11,294 nucleotides of DNA from Euryarchaeota archaeon UBA36 (GTDB lineage: Archaea; Thermoplasmatota; Poseidoniia; Poseidoniales; Thalassarchaeaceae): contig DAJW01000112.1 in NCBI GenBank assembly GCA_002496485.1, positions 1 through 11,294 on the forward strand. Reading direction: 5' to 3'. Positions 1 through 5,999 of the stretch are shown here, one piece after another. The notes below the pieces were generated by a model. It saw nothing but the letters and a program-made list of their open reading frames with translations. It searched no databases and was not told the origin of the DNA. Each line of letters opens with the position of its first letter. Position 1 is the stretch's first letter. A program made the position numbers and the translations under genes.

Positions 1-593
1 TTACCTGTTGTTCCAGATGTATAAATTAACGTGGCAACATCTTCGGGCTTTACGTTTTCAATTATTGCCATAACCTCTTCATCTTTAACTTCAGAACCTG
101 ATGAAATGAACTCTTCCCAGCTTATTGCTTTTTCGTGATTCATCTCAATTCCATCCATCAAGACAGCTAATTTTACCTTCTCAAGTCCATCCAGTACCTT
201 TTTCAATCGATTTGAGCACATTTTTGATGGGTCGCCTCCATCCATTGGATTATTACCTACAAACACAATCTTTGAATCTGAATTCCCTACGACCCAATCA
301 ACTTCTTCTGGCGAGCAAGTATGGTAAACTCCTACAGCGGCTCCACCTGCCATATTTGCAGCTGCATATGCAGAATACCATTCTTTTCGATTATAGGAAT
401 AAATACTTAGTTTATCTCCTACTTCAAAACCATTCGCAATTAGAGATTTGGTTACATTCATAGTATAGTCGCAAAATTCTGACCAAGTAGAAGTTTCCCA
501 GTTTCCTGAATTATCTTTTGAAGATAGTGCTGGCTCATTAGCATATTTCTCGGCGTTTGAAAGTAGATACTTGGGGGTTATCATGGTCGGCAT
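1..593 (-). CDS. AMP-forming (long-chain type) acyl-CoA synthetase, N-terminal part
   Basis: This reading frame is open from an ATG at 593 to the window edge, about 197 codons, so the C-terminal two thirds are missing. The family activates a carboxylic acid with ATP to an acyl-adenylate and then transfers it to CoA. The visible part starts MPTMITPKYLLSNAEKY and contains the segment WSEFCDYTMNVTKSLIANGF and the motif YSYNRKEWYSAYAAANMAGG, both typical of the fatty acyl-CoA ligase (ANL) superfamily. It ends in the phosphate-binding P-loop TLIYTSGTTG at about residues 188-197, exactly where the window stops. A second in-frame ATG lies at 584. The gene is on the same strand as the glycosylase and deacylase genes, 53 bp after the glycosylase stop, so it may be co-transcribed or have its own promoter. 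Substrate chain length cannot be judged without the C-terminal part. Confidence 0.88.
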   Translation of the reverse strand, partial: MPTMITPKYLLSNAEKYANEPALSSKDNSGNWETSTWSEFCDYTMNVTKSLIANGFEVGDKLSIYSYNRKEWYSAYAAANMAGGAAVGVYHTCSPEEVDWVVGNSDSKIVFVGNNPMDGGDPSKMCSNRLKKVLDGLEKVKLAVLMDGIEMNHEKAISWEEFISSGSEVKDEEVMAIIENVKPEDVATLIYTSGTTG

Positions 594-646
594 GTAATTT
601 GACAATGTATCTGTTGACTTAACTCTTTACGTTAAAAACGGGAAAA

Positions 647-1387
647 TTAATTATTCGTCGGCAATACTGCGGTAATATTTTTTTGCCAATCCTTGCCATT
701 ATTTCTGTTTGCAAGAGGTGATGCTGGAGATGGATGCCAGCATCCTTTGACTGAAATTTGGGTATCTTGGAAAACTGATTTTGCTCTTTTTTCGGCATAT
801 TTACCAATTCCCACTACTGTGTCTGCCTCGAATATTTTAGTTACCTGTTTTAAGTGTTCATCGCAAGCTTTCAATAGTTTTTCTACAGTCATTCCCCTAA
901 TTTTATCGGGAGTAATGTTGGTAGCTCTTTGACCATTGAATAGCATTAGAGGGCAGTGATTTACAACAAAAACATTGTCAAAAATTGAGTCTCGAGTCCC
1001 ATATAATCCTGATAATAAGTTCCAAATTCTGATTCCAGAAATCTCGTCACGAGGATATTCTAGACCTAAAACTGGACGAGCTGGATGCAGGGTTGAAGGT
1101 TGCTTAACCTTGATTCCAGTTATTTCAAATAAATCTCTTACAATACTGGATGCTGCAAATGGAATCCCCATTTGACCCATTCCGTGTGGCCCTGGATTCA
1201 TGCCTAGAAGGATACATTTAGGATTACCCTTAGATGCAATTTTTAGATATTCCTTATGGACGTCCCAAGCATAATTTAGAGGATTATACACATAATCTAT
1301 TACATTTTCAAATATTAATTCTGAAGCCAGTTCATCACATTTATCTCGAAGTTTTGATGATGCGGATGTCAATTTTTTGAATTTCAT
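647..1387 (-). CDS. smug1: SMUG1-type single-strand-selective uracil-DNA glycosylase
   Basis: A 246-residue protein that should remove uracil and related lesions from DNA at the start of base excision repair. Motif 1, LGMNPGPHGMGQMGIPF (residues 61-77), carries the expected catalytic Asn64 and a Phe77 in the place of the uracil-stacking residue. Motif 2, HPSPASP (218-224), carries His218, matching the catalytic His of vertebrate SMUG1. Between them lie HPARPVLGLEYPRDEISG (101-118) and NHCPLMLF (143-150), also near-diagnostic of SMUG1. Human SMUG1 reads HPSPRN in motif 2, so the Arg-Asn pair is replaced by Ala-Ser. The ATG at 1387 lies 4 bases after the stop of the deacylase gene, indicating an operon and translational coupling. 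Family 1 and family 4 UDGs are less likely because their motifs differ. Assignment is from motif recognition only. Confidence 0.9.
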   Translation of the reverse strand: MKFKKLTSASSKLRDKCDELASELIFENVIDYVYNPLNYAWDVHKEYLKIASKGNPKCILLGMNPGPHGMGQMGIPFAASSIVRDLFEITGIKVKQPSTLHPARPVLGLEYPRDEISGIRIWNLLSGLYGTRDSIFDNVFVVNHCPLMLFNGQRATNITPDKIRGMTVEKLLKACDEHLKQVTKIFEADTVVGIGKYAEKRAKSVFQDTQISVKGCWHPSPASPLANRNNGKDWQKNITAVLPTNN

Positions 1388-1391
1388 AATA

Positions 1392-1877
1392 TCACTGCTG
1401 TTTTACATCGACTACTTTGGCCCCTGATAAGTCCAGTAATTTTTTTGGTTTTATGGGGAAAACAGTATCAGAAGTGCCTGCAGCCCCCCATACCATATCA
1501 TAATTCAATAAATCTTCGTCTAAGTAAATTGTAGTTTGTTTTAGGTGTCCAAAGGGTGGAACCCCTCCTACATTATATCCAGTATTATTCAAGACATAAT
1601 CGGAATCTGCCATACTTGGCTTATATCCTACTAATCTCTTCAATTTACCCTTTCGATCAACTTTATTTGAACCAGAAGTAATCACTACAATGGCATATTC
1701 TTCACCCCTAAATACAATTGATTTGGCAATATTTGATACATCACAACCCAATTGTTTAGCAGCGTCTTGAGATGTTTTAGTTCCCTCTGGATATTTCATA
1801 ATTTTAGGAAAAAAGTCAATTTTTGAGCATTCATTAAGCCATATCCTGTTACCATCCATATATTTCCGTGAAGGCAT
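1392..1877 (-). CDS. YbaK/EbsC-family aminoacyl-tRNA deacylase
   Basis: A 161-residue single-domain protein of the YbaK/ProXp family, which hydrolyses wrongly charged tRNAs such as Cys- or Ala-tRNA(Pro) in trans. Features seen are TSQDAAKQLGC (35-45), AKSIVF with Lys52 (the lysine conserved in YbaK active sites), the glycine-proline loop GGVPPFGH (104-111), and WGAAG (130-134). The length matches the usual size of about 160 residues. The ATG at 1877 was chosen because a TATA-like element sits about 27 bases upstream, consistent with a leaderless or nearly leaderless transcript; Met7 is an alternative. It is the first gene of the leftward block and is followed after 4 bases by the glycosylase. 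The exact mischarged tRNA it edits cannot be read from the sequence. Confidence 0.88.
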   Translation of the reverse strand: MPSRKYMDGNRIWLNECSKIDFFPKIMKYPEGTKTSQDAAKQLGCDVSNIAKSIVFRGEEYAIVVITSGSNKVDRKGKLKRLVGYKPSMADSDYVLNNTGYNVGGVPPFGHLKQTTIYLDEDLLNYDMVWGAAGTSDTVFPIKPKKLLDLSGAKVVDVKQQ

Positions 1878-1901
1878 TAGAACTTATTAATTGGGGAATC
1901 A

Positions 1902-1909
1902 ATATAAAT
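1902..1909. promoter_or_regulatory. TATA-like element possibly shared by divergent genes
   Basis: ATATAAAT reads as ATTTATAT on the minus strand, close to the archaeal TATA consensus. Its centre is about 27 bases upstream of both the rightward ATG (1932) and the leftward ATG (1877), inside a 54-bp spacer. That distance fits leaderless transcripts in both directions. No BRE was clearly recognised. Confidence 0.45.
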
Positions 1910-1931
1910 CCGTATAGTAAGTCGCAATATT

Positions 1932-2681
1932 ATGAATAGATTGGTTGAATTGGGCACAACTAAGCTATTTTTGACAATTACAATCATTTTATTGTCTGCT
2001 ACTCCCATATTTTCATACATTTTTTGGATTTTAGATGGATGTGATCCAATCTTCCCATATATATCTGACTTAGACTTACAGCCTAATGCTGGGTTAATTT
2101 TTACCATGGGATACTCGATTTGTGGGGTCTTACTAGCAATTAATGGATTTCAGATATCTGCAATTAGGGGATTGTGGATGGAAAGGAACAATCTAGAAAA
2201 TAAATGGGTTATTATCAACAGATTTTCTATGTTTCCAGCTATATTATCTGGAATTTGCTTATCTTGGATAGCATTTACGCCATGGGATGAAGATTTGAGA
2301 CTGCATCTGATTCAGGCGAATCTAATCTTTACAGGTAGTATCGCATGGGCAATTATTTCCGTGATTATTACCTTCAAGATTTCTCAGGAGAATGTTGAAT
2401 TTTCTAAACTTATCAAAAAAAGAGTTAGTTTTACTACAATTTCAATTTTGGGATTATTAGGAATGATTGAAAGGGTGTATAAATATCTACAAATTTCTCC
2501 CGATTATTTGGATATAGATTCTAGATCGGGTTTCATTAGTGGATCATGCGTAGCGTTAGATGAGATATTATTAACTCAGTCTGCAATTTTTGAGTGGATA
2601 TATGTAATTGGAACTATTCTACTGATTTCAACCTTCTTTGGAGAAATAAAATTACTATCTCCATCTGAGAATATTGAATAA
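1932..2681 (+). CDS. DRAM/Frag1/Sfk1-like six-helix membrane protein
   Basis: A 249-residue integral membrane protein with about six hydrophobic segments (roughly residues 12-35, 55-78, 95-115, 128-150, 163-180 and 218-240). I relate it to the Frag1/DRAM/Sfk1 family, known mainly from eukaryotes. The reasons are the loop PIFPYISDLDLQPNAGLIF after helix 1 (the family has a P-[FY]-I-S-D loop followed by a proline and I/V-F), a conserved His in LRLHLIQANLIFTG before helix 4, and the ending FEWIYVIGTILLISTFFGEI, like the EW...TF...E end of DRAM proteins. These are motif resemblances, not an alignment. The ATG at 1932 is preceded by a TATA-like element at a leaderless distance and lacks a Shine-Dalgarno sequence. 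It stands alone between a divergent and a convergent neighbour. Its role in archaea is not known to me. Confidence 0.6.
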   Translation: MNRLVELGTTKLFLTITIILLSATPIFSYIFWILDGCDPIFPYISDLDLQPNAGLIFTMGYSICGVLLAINGFQISAIRGLWMERNNLENKWVIINRFSMFPAILSGICLSWIAFTPWDEDLRLHLIQANLIFTGSIAWAIISVIITFKISQENVEFSKLIKKRVSFTTISILGLLGMIERVYKYLQISPDYLDIDSRSGFISGSCVALDEILLTQSAIFEWIYVIGTILLISTFFGEIKLLSPSENIE

Positions 2682-2684
2682 AAT

Positions 2685-3149
2685 CTACACTAATATGTAG
2701 TGACTAAAGAATGAGCCGATGTATAGTCCGGAAATTGCTCCTGTTCCGATCCAAATTCCTATTCTAAATGGTGGATAGTTTCTTTTCCATACATACATTG
2801 ACTGAGCTAACCAAAAAAGAAAAACGATGATGAACCATGGAAATAGAAATAACTGTGGTAAAAATGAAAATAGCATCGAAAACCATGTTCCGGCAATTAA
2901 CTCGATTTTGTTTCCAATTTCTGGCGGAGAGAAATTTAATCCTAGACTTAATAGAATTAGAAAAATGAAAGGTGAAATTAGAGATCCTTCAATGAAAAAT
3001 GGTATTTGGAAAATATAGGGCATACATGCAGAGAAAAATCCACATACACTAGGAATAGCAACAGGCCATAACGGTGGTGAGTCCCACTTCACAAATAAAT
3101 CGGATGAATATTCATTCATCAAGGCTACTAATTCTTTGAGAGAATTCAT
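2685..3149 (-). CDS. Small membrane protein of unknown function
   Basis: A 154-residue hydrophobic protein that I do not recognise. Hydrophobic stretches lie at about residues 27-47, 57-73, 83-121 (long enough for two helices) and 129-152, giving four or five membrane helices. The hydrophilic ends are short, and no catalytic or binding motif is evident. Its stop codon lies 3 bases from the stop of the converging DRAM-like gene. The ATG at 3149 leaves only 24 bp to the divergent dioxygenase gene. The in-frame ATG at 3119 (protein starting MNEYSSDLF) would leave 54 bp, the same spacing as the other divergent pair, and may be the true start. Conserved composition and the tight fit between neighbours support it being a real gene. 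Confidence 0.65.
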   Translation of the reverse strand: MNSLKELVALMNEYSSDLFVKWDSPPLWPVAIPSVCGFFSACMPYIFQIPFFIEGSLISPFIFLILLSLGLNFSPPEIGNKIELIAGTWFSMLFSFLPQLFLFPWFIIVFLFWLAQSMYVWKRNYPPFRIGIWIGTGAISGLYIGSFFSHYILV

Positions 3150-3173
3150 GTGTTATGACTACACCCGAGGGTC

Positions 3174-4079
3174 ATGTCGAAAGGGGAGATAGTGTTGGGT
3201 TGTCTCGCTCCACATCCGCCGCATGTGGTCTATGCAGAGAATCCTGAACAAAATGAAGCTTTTGCGGAAGGTGGATGGGAGACCTTGAGGTGGGGCTATC
3301 ATCGATTAGCTAGGAAATTGAAGAATATTGATTATGATGCAATGGTCATTTTTACGCCTCATTGGCAAACTTATATTGGAACACATTTTCTTGGTTTACC
3401 AAAATTTAAATCTAAATCAGTGGATCCAGTTTTTCCTAACCTTTTCCGTTATAATTATGATATTTCCGTAGATGTAGATTTGGCTGAAGAGATGCGCAGT
3501 GCGGCCGCAGAAGCTGGAATTATTACTAAGATGATGAGAAATCCTGATTTCCGGGTCGATTATGGGACAATAACCTCATGTCATATGCTTAATCCTGAGT
3601 GGGATAAACCAATAGTAACCATAAGTAGCAATAGAAATGCTCATTACTACTCAGCAGAAGTAATGAATGAGCAAGCGGGCGCATTAGGAGAAGCTTGCGC
3701 AAAGGCGATTGAAAATAGTGGGAAGAAGGTTGTATTAATCAGTAGTCATAGTCTATCACACAGACATTTCGTTACTGAGTCTCCGTTACCCGAAGATATG
3801 AGTAGAGAGCATATCTACAATCATAGTCAATACGTATGGGATATGAAACTAGTTGAATTAATGCGAGAAGGAAAAATGAGGGAAGTTATTGATATAATTC
3901 CTGAATTTACTGAACAGACAATCGCAGAAACAGAAGCTGGCGGACTGACTTGGATGATGGCGGCCATGGGATTCCCAGAATTTTCTGCAGAAATATATGG
4001 TTATCAATCAGTAATTGGTACAGGCAATCTAATTGCAGCTTGGGATCCAAACTCCAAAACAAGAGAGATCGTCCTGTAG
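3174..4079 (+). CDS. LigB-type extradiol dioxygenase, catalytic subunit (2-aminophenol 1,6-dioxygenase beta-like)
   Basis: A 301-residue protein of the class III (LigB) extradiol ring-cleaving dioxygenases, which use Fe(II) and O2 to open catechol-like or aminophenol rings. The expected metal ligands are visible: His14 in CLAPHPPH, His63 in FTPHWQTY, and a Glu in TIAETEAGG (Glu252 or Glu254). The block SSHSLSHRHF (191-199) supplies histidines in the region of the catalytic acid/base. Spacing of these residues agrees with the beta subunit AmnB/CnbCb of 2-aminophenol 1,6-dioxygenase, where His13, His62 and Glu251 bind iron. It is followed at once by a paralogous subunit lacking ligands and by a RidA protein, as in bacterial aminophenol clusters. 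Other LigB substrates (catechols, protocatechuate, DOPA) remain possible. The start at 3174 is the first in-frame ATG; no clear promoter motif was found in the short upstream gap. Confidence 0.85.
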   Translation: MSKGEIVLGCLAPHPPHVVYAENPEQNEAFAEGGWETLRWGYHRLARKLKNIDYDAMVIFTPHWQTYIGTHFLGLPKFKSKSVDPVFPNLFRYNYDISVDVDLAEEMRSAAAEAGIITKMMRNPDFRVDYGTITSCHMLNPEWDKPIVTISSNRNAHYYSAEVMNEQAGALGEACAKAIENSGKKVVLISSHSLSHRHFVTESPLPEDMSREHIYNHSQYVWDMKLVELMREGKMREVIDIIPEFTEQTIAETEAGGLTWMMAAMGFPEFSAEIYGYQSVIGTGNLIAAWDPNSKTREIVL

Positions 4080-4084
4080 GTGAT
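4078..4084 (+). promoter_or_regulatory. Ribosome binding site deciding the start of the second dioxygenase subunit
   Basis: AGGTGAT matches the archaeal/bacterial Shine-Dalgarno core (GGAGGTGAT) and overlaps the TAG stop of the catalytic subunit gene. It lies 4 bases before ATG 4089. The GTG at 4080, which abuts the stop, falls inside this motif, so it is the less likely start. Confidence 0.6.
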
Positions 4085-4088
4085 AAAT

Positions 4089-5015
4089 ATGGATGAAGAA
4101 CCTGAGATATTATTTGGAATATATTGTCCGCCTCACCCTCAACCTCTTCTGAGTCCGGATGAGAATAGTGGATATAGGAAATTAAGGGACAGTTTTGAGC
4201 TATGTAAATCAAGAATAGAGGAAAGCGGTGCAGATATTATCTTAGTTTATTCAACTACCTGGCCGAGCATAGTTGGTCATCAAATTCAAGCACATCCTAA
4301 TCCTACATGGACTCATGTAGACGATGATTTTCACTACCTTGGAAGTATGCCATATTCATTTAAAATTGATACAGAGTTTGCGAATAAATATATGGAATGT
4401 TGTAAGGAAAGGGGTTTACACTCTAGAACGGTATCATATGATGGTTTTCCCATTGACACGGGATCAATAGTAGCTCTAAAATTACTTAATCCGGAAAATA
4501 AAATACCGGCATGCATAGTTTCTAGTAATATGTATGCAAATAGGGCTGAGACCATAGTGCTTGGCAAGGCAGCTAGAGATGCTATAAAATCGCAAAAAAA
4601 GAAGGCAGTAGTGGTAGTAGTTTCTAGTCTTTCAAATAGGATGTTTACTGAACATATCGACCCTTCGGAAGATAGGATACATAGTGCTAAGGATGATGAA
4701 TGGAATAAGAAGATACTGGAATTCTTTGGTGATGGAAGGCTAGAAGACATTAGCCAACTTAGTAGAGATATACATAATCAGATAAGGGTTAGTAAAGTTG
4801 TAGCATACAAGCCTGCTTGGTGGCTGGCAGCTACTATGGGGCAACACAATAATTACGATGGGGAAGTATTGGCTTACGAAGCATTGCATGGCTCCGGTGG
4901 TGCGGTGATTATGCTGACACCTTCTAAAGGGTCCGTTGGAGATAAAGAATTTGATGAAGATGATGTTGAATATTATCATGGAGATAGAGAAGTACTATCA
5001 AAGGAGATTATCTGA
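4089..5015 (+). CDS. LigB-like non-catalytic subunit (2-aminophenol 1,6-dioxygenase alpha-like)
   Basis: A 308-residue paralogue of the preceding gene product. It keeps the first His (CPPHPQP, His16), but the second ligand is Thr (STTWPS where the partner has TPHWQ). The region of the Glu ligand reads KVVAYKPAWWLAATMG against the partner's ETEAGGLTWMMAAMG, so the acid is gone. That is the pattern of the alpha subunit AmnA/CnbCa, which pairs with the catalytic beta subunit as a structural partner. Segments such as HVDDDFHYLGSMPYSF and YDGFPIDTGSIVALKLLNP resemble what I recall of AmnA. ATG 4089 was chosen over GTG 4080 because of the Shine-Dalgarno sequence just upstream. The stop at 5013-5015 is 2 bases before the next start, so the three genes form one operon. 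A catalytic role is unlikely given the missing ligands. Confidence 0.82.
   Translation: MDEEPEILFGIYCPPHPQPLLSPDENSGYRKLRDSFELCKSRIEESGADIILVYSTTWPSIVGHQIQAHPNPTWTHVDDDFHYLGSMPYSFKIDTEFANKYMECCKERGLHSRTVSYDGFPIDTGSIVALKLLNPENKIPACIVSSNMYANRAETIVLGKAARDAIKSQKKKAVVVVVSSLSNRMFTEHIDPSEDRIHSAKDDEWNKKILEFFGDGRLEDISQLSRDIHNQIRVSKVVAYKPAWWLAATMGQHNNYDGEVLAYEALHGSGGAVIMLTPSKGSVGDKEFDEDDVEYYHGDREVLSKEII
5001..5009 (+). promoter_or_regulatory. Ribosome binding site of the RidA-family gene
   Basis: AAGGAGATT lies 8 bases before ATG 5018, inside the 3' end of the preceding gene. With the neighbouring site at 4078-4084 it shows that the internal genes of this operon use Shine-Dalgarno-led translation. Confidence 0.55.
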
Positions 5016-5017
5016 TT

Positions 5018-5440
5018 ATGGATGATGGGCCATTTACAGCCAATAATGGACCTTCGGCCATGGGTGCTTATCCTCACTTGAACAAAGTGGGAGACTTACT
5101 TTTCATCAGTGGAATGGGGCCAAGATCTCCGAAAAATAATGAAATTCCGGGCGGTCCCATAAAGGATGAGAGAGGAATTCCTTTGGATTATGACATTACA
5201 GCACAAACTCATTCAGTAATTAATAATATTAAGGAAATATTGGAAGAATACGATTTGGGTTTGGAGAATATTGTAGATATACAAGTTTTTCTAGTTGATA
5301 TGGAAAGAGACTTTGCTGAATATAATAAAGTATATGCAGAATATTTTTCGGAAATTTTACCGGCTAGAACTACTGTTGGGATTCACTCATTACCTTCACC
5401 TATTGCAATTGAGCTGAAAGTTGTGGCTAAGATGAACTAG
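5018..5440 (+). CDS. RidA (YjgF)-family protein, 2-aminomuconate deaminase-like
   Basis: A 140-residue protein of the RidA/YjgF family. Visible hallmarks are GAYPHLNKVGDLLFISG (16-32), DITAQTHSVINNIKEIL (59-75), FLVDMERDFAEYNKVYAEYF (91-110), PARTTVGIHSLPSP (115-128) with the ligand-binding Arg117, and a C-terminal IELKVVAKMN with Glu132. General RidA proteins hydrolyse 2-aminoacrylate, but this sequence has the extra RSPKNNEIPGGPI loop and the GAYPH start that I associate with 2-aminomuconate deaminases (AmnD/NbaF, about 142 residues). These convert the ring-cleavage-derived enamine 2-aminomuconate to 2-oxo-3-hexenedioate (4-oxalocrotonate) with release of ammonia. Its place directly after the two aminophenol-dioxygenase-like genes supports that reading. 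The specific substrate is inferred; the family is certain. Confidence 0.85.
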   Translation: MDDGPFTANNGPSAMGAYPHLNKVGDLLFISGMGPRSPKNNEIPGGPIKDERGIPLDYDITAQTHSVINNIKEILEEYDLGLENIVDIQVFLVDMERDFAEYNKVYAEYFSEILPARTTVGIHSLPSPIAIELKVVAKMN

Positions 5441-5925
5441 TGATTGTAACCGCCCAATCCGTGTGCATGACCATGGAGAAGTTCTTCAGGAGTTGCTTCC
5501 CTAACATTGACAACCTCGACTTGAAAACTTAGTGTCATACCTGCCATTTGGTGATTGAAATCAACTGTGACCATCTCTCCATCTATAGCGACTATTGAGA
5601 ATTGTATAGGTCCTTGATCGCTCTGAGCTCCGACAATCATTCCAACCTCTAAATTCATGTCATCTGGGAATTGTCCTTTATCCATTTTCTGGATAGCATT
5701 CTCATCCCTCTCTCCATATGCCTTATCGGGAGTGAGGGTGAACTTTCGTTTCTCTCCTATCTTTGCTCCCATTAGTTCTTGTTCAAAACCCGAAATCATT
5801 TGACGATGACCAACTAGAAAAGAAAGTGGATCCTTACCTTCACTACTATCAAAAACTTGTCCATCTAAATAAGATCCAGTATAGTTCACTGTAGCTACTT
5901 TATCCTTTTCTATTTTATCTGCCAT
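5437..5925 (-). CDS. SlyD-like FKBP-type peptidyl-prolyl isomerase
   Basis: A 162-residue cis-trans prolyl isomerase and probable chaperone of the SlyD/archaeal FKBP type. The FKBP core opens with VNYTGSYLDGQVFDSS (13-28), PLSFLVGHRQMISGFE (33-48) and KRKFTLTPDKAYG (59-71). An insert-in-flap chaperone domain follows at about 72-125. The core closes with NHQMAGMTLSFQVEVVNV (124-141), a close match to the NHPLAGKTL...VEVV segment of SlyD. The tail EELLHGHAHGLGGYNH is histidine rich, as in metal-binding SlyD tails, but short. The ATG at 5925 is preferred over an in-frame TTG at 5931. The stop codon shares the palindrome CTAG with the RidA gene, a 4-bp convergent overlap. It is probably a housekeeping gene unrelated to the dioxygenase cassette. 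Confidence 0.92.
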   Translation of the reverse strand: MADKIEKDKVATVNYTGSYLDGQVFDSSEGKDPLSFLVGHRQMISGFEQELMGAKIGEKRKFTLTPDKAYGERDENAIQKMDKGQFPDDMNLEVGMIVGAQSDQGPIQFSIVAIDGEMVTVDFNHQMAGMTLSFQVEVVNVREATPEELLHGHAHGLGGYNH

Positions 5926-5999
5926 GAGCAATGGTAAAGGAACTAGTATCTAATGTGTTGCTTAGTAACCTTCAACTGAGTAATTGTAGTGGGCACAAT

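Noticed and set aside
125..463. A 112-codon plus-strand open frame
   Set aside because: It lies antisense to the acyl-CoA synthetase, whose frame is intact across the whole stretch and carries the recognised AMP-binding motif.
4334..4979. Minus-strand open frames opposite the second dioxygenase subunit
   Set aside because: Both are antisense to a gene with a recognised family and continuous frame; their Phe/Ser/Leu-rich composition is typical of shadow frames.
5931..5999. An N-terminal extension of the permease starting at ATG 5931
   Set aside because: The 23 extra residues look unconserved and would leave only 5 bp to the divergent FKBP start. ATG 6000 gives a normal-looking cytoplasmic N-terminus. 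Not excluded; ortholog alignment would decide.
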